Source: Anaerolineae bacterium (GTDB taxonomy: Bacteria > Chloroflexota > Anaerolineae > 4572-78 > J111). Taken from it: 64,000 bases of DNA. The first letter of the stretch is position 1; each line of letters starts with the position of its first letter. Below are positions 26,543 to 35,144 of the stretch, one piece after another. The position numbers and the translations under genes were made by a program. The stretch spans positions 1 through 64,000 of the forward strand of contig JAHDWA010000027.1 of the NCBI GenBank assembly GCA_023382535.1, in the 5' to 3' direction. The notes under the pieces were generated by a model. It was not told where the DNA came from, did no database searches, and was given only the letters and a program-made list of their open reading frames with translations.

Positions 26543-27454
26543 ATGCAAATTGTCATCACCGGCGGCACGGGAATGATTGGGCGCAGGCTGGTCCATCACC
26601 TGCTGCAATACGGTCACGTCGTCAAGGTCATCAGCCGGCAGCCTTATAAACCGGCTAATCTGCCCGCTAAAATTGTTTTTGCTTCGTGGGATGGTAAAAC
26701 TGCCGAGGGTTGGGGCAGCCTGGTGGATGGCGCGGATGCGGTGGTCAACCTGGCCGGGGCCGGCATCGCCGATGAGACCTGGACCGACGCCCGTAAAAAA
26801 GAGATCGAGGAGAGCCGGGTCAACGCCGGCCTGGCGGTGGTCGAGGCAATCCGCGCGGCCAGCGTCAAGCCAAAGGTCTTGATTCAAGCCTCGGGGGTGG
26901 ATTACTACGACACGCCAAACAACGATGAGGTCGTTACCGAAGACCATCCCCCGGCCAACGATTTTTTGGGGCGGATCTGCCAGGCCTGGGAAGCCTCGAC
27001 GGAGGAGGCAGAGGCATTAGGCGTACGGCGGGTAATTACTCGCAGCGGCGTGGTGCTGGATATGCAGGGCGGCGCGCTGCCTCGCATGGTTTTTCCCTTT
27101 CGCTTTTTTGCCGGCGGGCCGATTGGCAGCGGCCGGCAGTGGTTCTCCTGGGTTCATTACTGCGATGAAGTGGAGGCCATCCGTTTCCTGATCCACAACG
27201 AGGCCGCCCGCGGTCCCTTCAATCTAACTGCGCCCAACCCGGTGCGCAACCACGAGCTGGCCAAAACTATCGGCAAGGTCACGAAACGGCCCGCTTTTGC
27301 CCCGGTCCCGGCTTTTGTTTTGAAGACAATGTTTGGAGAAATGTCCACCGTGCTGCTCGACGGCCAGCAGGCCGTGCCCAAGCGCCTGCAGGAGGCGGGG
27401 TATGAGTTCAAGTTTCCTCAAATCGAAGCGGCACTGCGGGATTTATTAAGGTAG
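26543..27454 (+). CDS. TIGR01777 family NAD-dependent epimerase
   Basis: A 303-residue SDR-fold protein. The dinucleotide-binding [10 protein letters not shown] lies at residues 7-16. [19 protein letters not shown] is characteristic of TIGR01777 (YfcH, SDR39U1). The C-terminal DUF1731 segment is present ([18 protein letters not shown]). The catalytic SYK triad is not conserved, as usual in this family: YYD in SGVDYYDTP takes its place. The substrate is unknown. It is transcribed alone and ends in a terminator. Confidence 0.88.
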   Translation: MQIVITGGTGMIGRRLVHHLLQYGHVVKVISRQPYKPANLPAKIVFASWDGKTAEGWGSLVDGADAVVNLAGAGIADETWTDARKKEIEESRVNAGLAVVEAIRAASVKPKVLIQASGVDYYDTPNNDEVVTEDHPPANDFLGRICQAWEASTEEAEALGVRRVITRSGVVLDMQGGALPRMVFPFRFFAGGPIGSGRQWFSWVHYCDEVEAIRFLIHNEAARGPFNLTAPNPVRNHELAKTIGKVTKRPAFAPVPAFVLKTMFGEMSTVLLDGQQAVPKRLQEAGYEFKFPQIEAALRDLLR

Positions 27455-27469
27455 GATTGAGGACAAGGA

Positions 27470-27500
27470 ACGCCGGTGGAGGTCACCGGCGTTTTTTTTG
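27470..27500 (+). terminator. rho-independent terminator of the epimerase gene
   Basis: Nine-base perfect arms (27470-27478, 27484-27492) with a GC-rich stem and a 5-base loop, followed by eight T. Confidence 0.88.
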
Positions 27501-27512
27501 AAGGTTCTGGTA

Positions 27513-28187
27513 CTAACCCCTGTACGCCCCCGGCCGCAGCAGCCGGGCCAGGCGGCGTTCAAACCGACCGCGCCGGTCGAGGGTGTGGGCCTGGTTCAAC
27601 AGCCACTCGACGATGTATTCTCGCAGAGTATCCAACCGGCTCGGCTGCGACCCCTTGACCAAGGCACGGATTTCTAACCACAAAGCGGTGACTTCCAGCG
27701 GAAATTGGATTTCATCTAAAATGGCGGGATGGACGGGGATGACCGAGGCGTCTGGCAAAACTTCGTTGAGGTAACGCTGGGCGCGGGCGGCGTGGTAGAG
27801 ATGGGTCAGGGCAAAAATGTGGGCCAGCCCGTAAGCCCGGCGCAGCACCCGGGCCATCCGCACCTCCAGCAGGGTGCAGTTGGTCAACTGGCGGGTAACG
27901 ACATAGTCGCCGGGGATGTGGAAGCGCTCCACCAGCATCTTTTTCACTACCTGCGCGTCGGGGGTCAGCCCCAGTCCATGCACATCGGAGGCGACAAAAA
28001 TGAGGTACGGCTTGGGATGCGGAGCGCTGTACCACAGGCCGGCGGCCAGCGCGACCCGGCCCCACAACTGCTTATTTTCCAGCTTGGTACCCTGGCGCTT
28101 GCCCATAATTAAAAGGGCGGAGGGGGTCTCCGGCCACTGCGGTTCAGCCGCGTCGGTTGAAGATGGATGGCGAGATGATACATTCAT
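27513..28187 (-). CDS. YdcF-like DUF218 domain protein
   Basis: About 224 residues from ATG 28187; the longer frame to 28298 runs through an intergenic repeat and is rejected. The domain begins at SALLIMGKRQG, then LAAGLWYSAPHPKPYLIFVASD, the DUF218 layout of a first strand, helix, and second strand with an acidic end. ALTHLYHAARAQRYL is the family's middle motif. SanA, ElyC and YdcF belong to this fold and act on cell-envelope precursors or bind SAM, but roles differ. There is no N-terminal membrane helix, so it is probably cytoplasmic. It is downstream of tryptophan dioxygenase in the same direction. Confidence 0.6.
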   Translation of the reverse strand: MNVSSRHPSSTDAAEPQWPETPSALLIMGKRQGTKLENKQLWGRVALAAGLWYSAPHPKPYLIFVASDVHGLGLTPDAQVVKKMLVERFHIPGDYVVTRQLTNCTLLEVRMARVLRRAYGLAHIFALTHLYHAARAQRYLNEVLPDASVIPVHPAILDEIQFPLEVTALWLEIRALVKGSQPSRLDTLREYIVEWLLNQAHTLDRRGRFERRLARLLRPGAYRG

Positions 28188-28201
28188 ACGGGAAAATTTC
28201 T

Positions 28202-28268
28202 GGGAGGACTGGAAGGTTGGCAGGATGGAAACCAAACTTCCAACCCTCCAGCCTTCCCATCTTCCCCT
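28202..28268. repeat. GGAAGGTTGG-type intergenic inverted repeat
   Basis: Imperfect hairpin between two minus-strand genes. A left part containing GGAAGGTTGG mirrors a right part containing CCAACCCTCCAGCCTTCC. A related element lies at 58778-58845. It looks like a dispersed noncoding element. Confidence 0.55.
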
Positions 28269-28273
28269 TCCTC

Positions 28274-29056
28274 CTACAACTCCGTCCGAATAGCCCATAA
28301 ATCAGGGAAGGCCGGCTTAAGCAGGGTGGTTTGCAGATAGCCCACCCCCGCCGAGCCGCCCGTGCCCTGCTTGGTCCCAATGGTCCGCTCGACCATTTTA
28401 ATGTGGCGGTAGCGCCACTCCTGCACTCCCTCGTCGAAGTCAACCAGCCGTTCGCAGACCGGGGCACGGATGGGGTCGTTGCGGTAGATGTCAACGAGGA
28501 TTTTTTGAACCTCCGGCGAGGGCTGCGCCGGTTGGGTTACATCTCGCGCCAGCAGCTCCGCCGGCACGGGGTAGCCATTGGCCGCCAGGTAATGTAAAAA
28601 GGCGTCCCATAAGGTCGGCTGCCGGTAGCGCAGTTCCAATTGGCGGCGAGCGCTGGTATCCTCAGGGTAGTGGACCAGGACGGCGCGGCGCTTGTGGCCC
28701 AGCACAAACTCCAGCTCGCGGAATTGGTGGGATTGAAAGCCGCTGGCCGACTCCAGCCGGTGGCGGAACGATAAAAATTCCAGGGGCGTCATCGTCTCCA
28801 GAATGTCAATCTGGGCGACCATCGTTTTAAGGATGGTCAAAATCCGGCGCAGGGTGTGCTGCGCTCGCGGCGTGTCATTGGCGACCAACAACTGCCGGAC
28901 ATAGTCCAGCTCGTGCAGCACCTGTTTGAACCACAACTCGTAGACCTGGTGAATGACGATGAACAGCATCTCGTCATGTTCTGGACCTTCCGAGAGCGGC
29001 TGCTGGGCCGATAAAATTTGGTCCAGTTTTAAGTAGTTGGCATAGGTCACTGTCAT
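28274..29056 (-). CDS. kynA: tryptophan 2,3-dioxygenase
   Basis: A 260-residue haem enzyme that opens the indole ring of tryptophan with O2 to give N-formylkynurenine. The N-terminal YANYLKLDQIL, the FIVIHQVYELWFKQ helix (substrate-binding His and Phe) and LEFLSFRHRLESASGFQS are all family marks. The haem ligand is His218 in RYRHIKMVE, followed by GTKQGTGGSAG near 227-237. No kynurenine formamidase or kynureninase is in the window. AGGGAGG lies upstream of ATG 29056. Confidence 0.93.
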   Translation of the reverse strand: MTVTYANYLKLDQILSAQQPLSEGPEHDEMLFIVIHQVYELWFKQVLHELDYVRQLLVANDTPRAQHTLRRILTILKTMVAQIDILETMTPLEFLSFRHRLESASGFQSHQFRELEFVLGHKRRAVLVHYPEDTSARRQLELRYRQPTLWDAFLHYLAANGYPVPAELLARDVTQPAQPSPEVQKILVDIYRNDPIRAPVCERLVDFDEGVQEWRYRHIKMVERTIGTKQGTGGSAGVGYLQTTLLKPAFPDLWAIRTEL

Positions 29057-29147
29057 GGTGGGCCTCCCTTAAAAAGACGCGATGACAGGCCCACAGGGGG
29101 CCTTCGGCTCTCCCCGCCTCTTCGTCTCGTTTCCCTCCCAAGGTAAT

Positions 29148-31670
29148 CTACAGGGTTCCCCCATTTCCGTCAACTCCTTGCTCCTCTTCCAGCAGCGCCC
29201 GGCGTGAGACCTTACCGACAAAGGATTTGGGCAGTGTCTCGCGGAACTCAATTTCCGCCGGCACCGCATAGTCATCGAGGTGGCGGCGGCACAGGGCCAG
29301 CAGGTCTTCTGCCGAGAGACTTGCGCCGGGACGGGGCACGACAAAGGCTTTAACCCGCTGCTGCCCGTTTTCATCCGCCGGCACGCCGACCACCGTGGCT
29401 TCCAGCACTTTGTTGTGCTCGTACAGCACCTCTTCGACATCGCGGGGATAGACGCTGTGGCTGCCGACGGTGATCGTATCCTTTTTGCGGCCAATAATTT
29501 GAAAATAACCGTCGCTCTCCATAACTGCCACATCGCCGGTAGAGAGCCAGCCGTCCCTGAGCACGGCCTGGGTGGCTGCTTCATCGGCCCAGTATCCGGC
29601 CATGACCTGCGGCCCTTTCACCACCAACTCGCCCACCTGGCCGGGCGGCAGATCGGCCCCGCTGGCCAGGTCCACGATTTTGGCTTCGGTGTTGGGGATC
29701 GGCACGCCGATGGAACCCACCTTGCGTACGCCGTAGAGCGGGTTGGCGTGGGTCACCGGTGAAGCTTCGGTCAGGCCGTAGCCTTCGACCAGCCGGCCGC
29801 GGGTCAGTTTTTCAAAGGCTTCCTGGACCTCCACCGGCAGCGGGGCCGCGCCGCTGACACAGGCCTTAATCGAATCCAGGCCGTAGGCGCGGACATGGGA
29901 AGCCTGGTTGATGGCCATATACATCGAGGGGACCGCCGGAAAGAGGGTGGGCCGGTACTGCTTGATCTGGGCGAGCACGTCCGCCAGGTCAAACGCGGGC
30001 AGGAGCACCACGGTAGCCGCCAGGGCAATCGGAATGTTCAGGGCATTGGTCAGGCCGTAACTGTGGCTCAGCGGAACCACCGATAGGCAGACCTCCTCCC
30101 CATAGCGCAGCTCATGAATCCAGTGGCGGGTTTGCAGGGCATTCGCGACCAGGTTGGCATGGGTCAGGCAGACGGCCTTGGCATCGTCAGTTGTGCCGCT
30201 GGTATAGAGGATGGCGGCCAGATCCTCGCTGTCCACTTTGATCGAAGGGGGGGTTGGCATGGCATCCTGCATGAATTCAGCCATCAGCAAACCACCCCTA
30301 CCTTCTGCCTCGCCGCTGATGAGGGTGGTCGGCGTCCAGCGGGCCAGCAGTTTTCGATAAGGTTCGGCCGGGAGCATGGCCCGCATGTCGGCCAGGATGA
30401 AGTGGCACAGGTCGGTTTGCTCCTGGGCTGCCCTGATCAGGCCGTTAAACTCGGCCAGTGTGACCAACACCCTGGCTCCAGTCTGCTGGATTTGCCGGAC
30501 AATCTGGGCCGCATCGGCTTCAGGGTGTGAGAGAACCACCACCCCGCCCGCTTTCAGCGTACCGTAATAGGCCACAATCATCTGGGGCATGTTGGGCAAG
30601 ACGACCATCACCCGCTCCCCCGGCCCAACGCCGAGGCCCAGCAGGGCGTGGGCAAATTGGTTGACCTGCCGGTTGAGCTGCTGGTAGGTCAGCCGGGCGC
30701 CGTAAAAAATCGTCGCTGTCCGTTTGGGCGCCCAATCCGCCGCACCCTCCAGGAATTTGGTCAAGGGCTGGCGGGGAATGGGCACGGTCAGAGGCGTTTC
30801 AGGACCGTAACTGGCCAGCCAGGGACGCTGTTGAAAAAGGGCGCTCACTCCCGGCTGGCCGCGCCAGGAACTGCGCCGCTCGCCGGCAATGAAACGCTCG
30901 ATGGCCCGGTTGACCGCCCGGTGGCGCTCTAACTGGACTTTGTGCTTGGCCGACCCGACATCATAAACCTCTGCACCGGGGACCATTTTGCTCAATTCAT
31001 CAAATACGTAGCGGGGAAAGTAGCTGTCTCGCTCGCCGGTGATGATGAGGGTGGGAGTAGTGATGTTGCGCAGCAACGGCCAGCCCTGCCACTGGCGCAT
31101 ATTGTTCAGCATCATCCGCTTCATCACGTGGATTTCGGCGTTCCAGCGGGGGCGGTAGTTCCACCAGGGTCGGAAAAAGGCGTTCGGCAGGCGAAAGGCC
31201 CAGGTGGCCCGGCGCGGCAGGGGATATTCCCCGGCGGTGGCAATCAGCACCAACTTTTCCAGCCGTTCCGGGTGGGCATTGGCATACTCCACGCAAATCG
31301 AACCACCGAAGGAGTGCCCCACCAGAACAAATTTCTCCGGCAGGTTGAGCGTGTCGGCGATGGTCTGCAAGTCGTCCACCAGTTCGGGCATGGTGTATTG
31401 AGTTAGGGGGGCATCGCTTTGGCCGTGGCCGCGCAGATCGGGGGCAACCACACGATAGGCGCGGGCAAAGTAGTTGATCTGAAATTCCCAGGTTTCGGCG
31501 CAGCCAGCATAGCCGTGGACAAACAGGATGGTCTTTTCCACCCCTTCGGGCCAGATATCAATTACGCTCAGTTCGGCCCCGGTCAAACCGCGGATAGGCA
31601 CATCCACACGGTAGAGGTTGAAGTCCAGGAGCAGGTCACGTCGTTTCAGCCCCCGCAATTTTCGTTTCAT
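29148..31670 (-). CDS. alpha/beta hydrolase fused to acyl-CoA synthetase
   Basis: An 840-residue fusion. Residues 1-260 form an alpha/beta hydrolase: FVHGYAG near 50, nucleophile S120 in GHSFGGS, D215 in GERDSYF and H243 in SAKHKVQ complete a catalytic triad. Residues 290-835 form an AMP-forming synthetase: ILYTSGTTDDAKAV near 485, EGYGLTEASP, TGDVAVMESDGY, and the catalytic Lys820 in FVGKVSRRA. The A3 loop is unusual: SGTTGxPKG has become SGTTDDAKA. It probably activates fatty or aromatic acids as AMP and CoA esters, with the hydrolase releasing or supplying the acid. No carrier-protein domain is seen. GAGGAG precedes ATG 31670. Confidence 0.85.
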   Translation of the reverse strand: MKRKLRGLKRRDLLLDFNLYRVDVPIRGLTGAELSVIDIWPEGVEKTILFVHGYAGCAETWEFQINYFARAYRVVAPDLRGHGQSDAPLTQYTMPELVDDLQTIADTLNLPEKFVLVGHSFGGSICVEYANAHPERLEKLVLIATAGEYPLPRRATWAFRLPNAFFRPWWNYRPRWNAEIHVMKRMMLNNMRQWQGWPLLRNITTPTLIITGERDSYFPRYVFDELSKMVPGAEVYDVGSAKHKVQLERHRAVNRAIERFIAGERRSSWRGQPGVSALFQQRPWLASYGPETPLTVPIPRQPLTKFLEGAADWAPKRTATIFYGARLTYQQLNRQVNQFAHALLGLGVGPGERVMVVLPNMPQMIVAYYGTLKAGGVVVLSHPEADAAQIVRQIQQTGARVLVTLAEFNGLIRAAQEQTDLCHFILADMRAMLPAEPYRKLLARWTPTTLISGEAEGRGGLLMAEFMQDAMPTPPSIKVDSEDLAAILYTSGTTDDAKAVCLTHANLVANALQTRHWIHELRYGEEVCLSVVPLSHSYGLTNALNIPIALAATVVLLPAFDLADVLAQIKQYRPTLFPAVPSMYMAINQASHVRAYGLDSIKACVSGAAPLPVEVQEAFEKLTRGRLVEGYGLTEASPVTHANPLYGVRKVGSIGVPIPNTEAKIVDLASGADLPPGQVGELVVKGPQVMAGYWADEAATQAVLRDGWLSTGDVAVMESDGYFQIIGRKKDTITVGSHSVYPRDVEEVLYEHNKVLEATVVGVPADENGQQRVKAFVVPRPGASLSAEDLLALCRRHLDDYAVPAEIEFRETLPKSFVGKVSRRALLEEEQGVDGNGGTL

Positions 31671-31798
31671 AGACTCTCCTCACCCTGGATAGTATCACGA
31701 GCAGCTACGGCAGACAAATACTTATTCCGTAGCGCCTGGGTTATAAACTCCCGCCGATCTGAGTGTAAAGTAATGCTAGCAAAAAACGGAAATTTGTC
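31671..31798. other. gap with an open frame but no start codon
   Basis: On the minus strand a frame stays open from about 31840 and ends with TGA 31669-31667. That stop overlaps the ATG of the synthetase gene. The frame has no start codon of its own. It reads like protein (SDRREFITQALRNKYLSAVA) but matches nothing I know. It may be the tail of a lost gene. Confidence 0.3.
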
Positions 31799-31999
31799 TA
31801 GCAGACCATCTCGCCGCGCACAAAAGCAGCGGTGCGGGGATCAGTAGGGGTACTAAGAAAGCAGGGGTAGCGACAATTTCGATTAAGTGGCCGTCGAGGA
31901 GCAGGCGAGTACGGTGACCAGGCGTTCGGCTCGAAGAACGTTGCGAGGGACCCAAACGATTGTCGTGCCCTTCCGCCGCTTCGCCTTGGCCACAACTTC
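31799..31999 (-). pseudogene. C-terminal remnant of a ModC/TupC-like ABC ATPase
   Basis: Three frames in a row, read on the minus strand, spell the end of a molybdate/tungstate ABC ATPase. Frame one gives EVVAKAKRRKGTTIVWV and RAERL. Frame two gives LLLDGHLIEIVATPAF. Frame three gives STPTDPRTAAFVRGEMVC and a stop at 31799. Two frameshifts separate them, and the Walker A, signature and Walker B regions are missing. It begins just after the ModE-like regulator, whose ancestral operon probably included this ATPase. Confidence 0.75.
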
Positions 32000-32004
32000 A
32001 TTGA

Positions 32005-32352
32005 TCAGCCTGATTGATCCTTGGAAAAAAACTCTTGAAAGCGGTTAGCGACGGCTTCATTTAGACCAGCAGCAAATTGGTGGAAGCGCTCGATGTAATC
32101 CACGGCCACCGGGGTGAGCTGCGAGCCACCACCGCCGCTGCCGCCGGTTTGGGTATCAATCAATTTAACCCCCAACCGTTCCTCGCACTCGTGGATTTTA
32201 TCCCAGGCCCGCCGGTAGGATACCCCCATTCTAGAAGCGGCCGCTGAAATAGAGCCGGTTTCGCCAACGGCCTCAAGCAGTCTGACCCGCCAGGAACTCA
32301 GGGCCACTTTACCATCCTTTTCGATCCAAAAATTTGCTTTGGCCTGCATCAT
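32005..32352 (-). CDS. ModE-like winged-helix regulator (HTH domain only)
   Basis: About 115 residues. The N-terminal LysR-type helix-turn-helix of ModE is clear: LLEAVGETGSISAAASRMG, then SYRRAWDKIHECE. The glycine-rich TGGSGGGGSQLT is the ModE hallmark that follows it. There is no Mop (molybdate-binding) domain, so if it responds to oxyanions it does so by other means. In full-length ModE this domain represses molybdate uptake genes. The downstream ATPase remnant supports a former molybdate or tungstate operon. No other oxyanion transporter gene for these metals is in the window. Confidence 0.85.
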   Translation of the reverse strand: MMQAKANFWIEKDGKVALSSWRVRLLEAVGETGSISAAASRMGVSYRRAWDKIHECEERLGVKLIDTQTGGSGGGGSQLTPVAVDYIERFHQFAAGLNEAVANRFQEFFSKDQSG

Positions 32353-32412
32353 AGGCAGAGTCAATCGGGGAAGATTTGCCGGACTACAATAAAGCTGCGC
32401 ACAAGGGTCAGT

Positions 32413-32817
32413 TCACTGGGAACTCTTCGACGTTTGAGACCGATTGATCAAATCCTTAATTTTACCCAACAAATCGCGAACCACAAACGGTTTGACCACG
32501 TAACCGTCAAACATACCGGCATAGTTAGAGGTTTCAGATTCGTCTTCGAGGTAGTGGCGGGCAGTCAGCATAATCACCGGAATGTGAGCCAGTTTCTCGC
32601 TTTTTTTGATAATTTGCAGCACTTGCCAGCCGTCCATACCCAGCATCATGATATCAAGGAGAATTAAGTCAACCGGCTGCTCCCCTTTATTGAGGATTTC
32701 CAGACCTTCGATTCCACCCAGCGCCGAAATAACCTCGAAACCCTCGCGCTCCAAAATTAACCGTCCCAGGGTGATCATCTCACGGTCATCGTCAATCATT
32801 AGCACTCGGTAGGCCAC
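32413..32817 (-). CDS. single-domain response regulator (CheY-like)
   Basis: A 134-residue receiver with nothing attached. Acidic residues D9-D11 (MIDDDRE), phosphoacceptor D55 (LILLDIMM), Thr in MLTAR and Lys in YVVKPF are all present. No output domain or kinase is next to it, so its partner is elsewhere. The upstream 240 bases (32818-33060) contain a TTATACT element on the minus strand and nothing else I can name. Confidence 0.9.
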   Translation of the reverse strand: MAYRVLMIDDDREMITLGRLILEREGFEVISALGGIEGLEILNKGEQPVDLILLDIMMLGMDGWQVLQIIKKSEKLAHIPVIMLTARHYLEDESETSNYAGMFDGYVVKPFVVRDLLGKIKDLINRSQTSKSSQ

Positions 32818-33060
32818 AGGTTACTCCTTTGACTGGGTTTGTAGTTTATTTCGAAAATGAAGTTGAAGGTTAAAGTCAGAGGTCAAAACTGGCTGACGGG
32901 ATACGTTCCCTTCAAAAACGAAGCACCCACAATCAAGATTAGTATAACACGATTAGATTGGATTGGCAACGTAAAATCAGTTAGGATTGTGGCTTAAGCA
33001 CCTTCCCCGTCTCGTTCTCAAACTTGGTTAGGGGACGAGATGGGCGCAGATTAAAATCAA

Positions 33061-33468
33061 TTAGTGATGTTTCTTTTTAGGCACCACCGTTTGAAACTTG
33101 TAGCGGATGGCAGGCCGGGTTAGCGCCAGCACAATACCAATGGAAATAAGCACCTGCGAGACCATCCGCCAATCCGAAGGCGCCTGAAGGAAGACAACCG
33201 TATAGAACACATAGGGAATAGCGATCAAGTGGAGAACCACATTGGCAAATCTGGCCCATTCCTGAATGGCCAGCAACCCCGCGCCCATTGCTCCATATAT
33301 CCCTAACAGTACCAGGGAGGCCAGGGTAGTCATGTCGAAATATCCTACCAGGGACACAAGAATGACACCCAGCAGTGCAATTGCCAGTTCAAAACACCCA
33401 ATGAGAATCACGGCAATGGGAATGTTTTTATCAGGCGGCGGCAGGTTCTGGGGGAAATTGTTTTTCAA
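33061..33468 (-). CDS. small four-helix membrane protein
   Basis: A 135-residue protein with about four hydrophobic helices (20-45, 48-66, 72-92, 98-118) and a basic tail ending KFQTVVPKKKHH. I see no motif of known function; the layout resembles the uncharacterised DUF2127/DoxX-like group only loosely. The 265-base gap after its start (33469-33733) shows no gene. Confidence 0.55.
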   Translation of the reverse strand: MKNNFPQNLPPPDKNIPIAVILIGCFELAIALLGVILVSLVGYFDMTTLASLVLLGIYGAMGAGLLAIQEWARFANVVLHLIAIPYVFYTVVFLQAPSDWRMVSQVLISIGIVLALTRPAIRYKFQTVVPKKKHH

Positions 33469-33733
33469 ATGAATAATCCTCTATATCAACAAAGTATAAC
33501 ATAGGCAGACCTGCTGTCAAAGGCATTGCCGGGTCATAACCCTTTCCAAAAAGCCATTCCCCCACAATATAACCATTTTTTACCCCAGCTTTACGGACTA
33601 TCGTCCTTTACCGTGATATATTAGGAAAAGGCAAGCTTAATCTGAAACAGGGGGTAACTCATCTATCAATTCCTTTTATCAGGGTAAACAGGGTGGTGCT
33701 GCTGAACTAACCGATAAGCCGGGTATAACAGAC

Positions 33734-34285
33734 GTGAACCGGATCAAACCAGCCCTCTTCATCCACACCATTGACCACAACGACATCATCGTTGACCTTA
33801 ACGATGCCTGGCTGCGTTTTGCTTTAGAAAATGATGCGCCCCACCTTACCTACCAGGCGATTGTTGGCCGATCCCTGTGGACCTTCATCGCCGGTGCTGA
33901 AACCCATCACATCTATCGCCTTTTGCTAAAACAGACTCGCCAATCTCAGCAGCGGGTTGTCTTCACTCACCGCTGCGACAGCCCCACGCTCATCCGCTAC
34001 GTCCAGATGGAAATCGTTCCCGTCGCCAACGGCGTTGTAGAATTTAGAAATCAACTGCTCCTGCAAAAACAGCGCGATCCGGTCCCGCTTTTGGACCCTA
34101 CAGTTCAACGGACGAGTGAACTGCTCAAGATGTGCAGTTGGTGTAATCGCCTCCTATGTGATCAAACATGGCTGCTCCTCGAAGAAGCGATCAACTACCT
34201 CGGTCTGTTTGGCTCTTCACAACTGCCTCAGATAACGCACGGCATCTGCCCGACCTGCTCCCTCTTGTTTGCCGATCTAAGTTAA
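33734..34285 (+). CDS. PAS-like protein with Cys-rich C-terminal motif
   Basis: A 183-residue protein. Residues 8-105 look like a PAS sensor: IDHNDIIVDLNDAWLRFA and AIVGRSLWTFI. The tail holds CSWCNR (C134, C137) and HGICPTC (H169, C172, C175). The C-x2-C ... H-G-x-C-P-x-C pattern is also found at the C-terminus of many PAS sensor proteins and probably binds a metal. Usually such modules follow a kinase or cyclase; here they stand alone. GTG 33734 lacks a clear ribosome binding site. Confidence 0.6.
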   Translation: MNRIKPALFIHTIDHNDIIVDLNDAWLRFALENDAPHLTYQAIVGRSLWTFIAGAETHHIYRLLLKQTRQSQQRVVFTHRCDSPTLIRYVQMEIVPVANGVVEFRNQLLLQKQRDPVPLLDPTVQRTSELLKMCSWCNRLLCDQTWLLLEEAINYLGLFGSSQLPQITHGICPTCSLLFADLS

Positions 34286-34319
34286 AAGATAGAGCTTAAA
34301 TCTTGCCAAAGAGCGGAAT

Positions 34320-35117
34320 TCAGCTTCTGATTGCCCGGACTGTCCGCATTAGTTGTCTAACCTTATCTTCTACTACCCGGTCGCCCGGTTCAGCACCGCT
34401 CTTTAAAGCGGTGCCGATAATCGCGCCGTCGGCATATTGGAATAACTCGGTCACGTTGGCTGGGGTGGTCCCGCTGCCGACCAGCACCGGGAAATCCCCG
34501 ACGGCCTCCCTGGCCTCCTGCAAATCGGTTAGCGCCGGCATATCCCCGGTGGCCCTGCCGGTAACGATGACGGCAGCCGCCCCAGCGGTCACGGCCTGGC
34601 GGGCCGAGACAGCCAATGACTTCTCTTCCAGTAGTTCGCTGTATTTAACCTGGATGTCGGCCAGCACAGCCACGTGCTCCGCCTTGAGTTTGCGGCGATA
34701 AGCGATAATCTCGGCCGGGTCAGGCTCGATGACCCTATCCTTGACCCTGACTTTATCCACAAAAAAATCAAGCCGGACAAAAGCCGCGCCGCATGCTTTG
34801 GCAATGGCCAGGGAGGCTTGCCAGTCATTGAGCAGGACCTCCAATCCGACCGGAACCCGGGCCTGTTCCATCACTTTGTGCATCACCCAGGTAAACGAGG
34901 CCACGATTTCCGGGCCGACCGCAAATTGATGGGGATGGTCATACTCATTCTCAACGATTACACCATCCACGCCGCCCCGCTGTAAACTGTGCAGGTCTTT
35001 CAGGGCCAGCGCCAGAGTCGTTCCCATACTGCTAAATTCTGGATAACCCAGCAGAGGGGGAAGGTGAATCACACCAATCACTGGCCGGGTTACAGGAAAG
35101 AAAATCGGTCGAAACAT
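34320..35117 (-). CDS. BtpA/SgcQ family TIM-barrel protein
   Basis: About 265 residues. VIGVIHLPPLLGYP at the N-terminus, GGVDGVIVENEYDHP, and VGSGTTPANVTELFQYADGAIIGT at the C-terminal phosphate loop are BtpA-family marks. BtpA was first linked to photosystem I assembly in cyanobacteria; most bacterial members are uncharacterised TIM-barrel enzymes, often beside sugar kinases as here. ATG 35117 has GAGGAG upstream and is preferred over ATG 35132. It is 27 bases downstream of the PfkB-kinase gene, so they form an operon. Confidence 0.85.
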   Translation of the reverse strand: MFRPIFFPVTRPVIGVIHLPPLLGYPEFSSMGTTLALALKDLHSLQRGGVDGVIVENEYDHPHQFAVGPEIVASFTWVMHKVMEQARVPVGLEVLLNDWQASLAIAKACGAAFVRLDFFVDKVRVKDRVIEPDPAEIIAYRRKLKAEHVAVLADIQVKYSELLEEKSLAVSARQAVTAGAAAVIVTGRATGDMPALTDLQEAREAVGDFPVLVGSGTTPANVTELFQYADGAIIGTALKSGAEPGDRVVEDKVRQLMRTVRAIRS

Positions 35118-35144
35118 TGCTTTTCTCCTCAATAACTCTAGACC

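Noticed and set aside
28188..28298. N-terminal extension of the DUF218 protein
   Set aside because: It runs through a noncoding purine-rich repeat and has no family match; ATG 28187 fits better.
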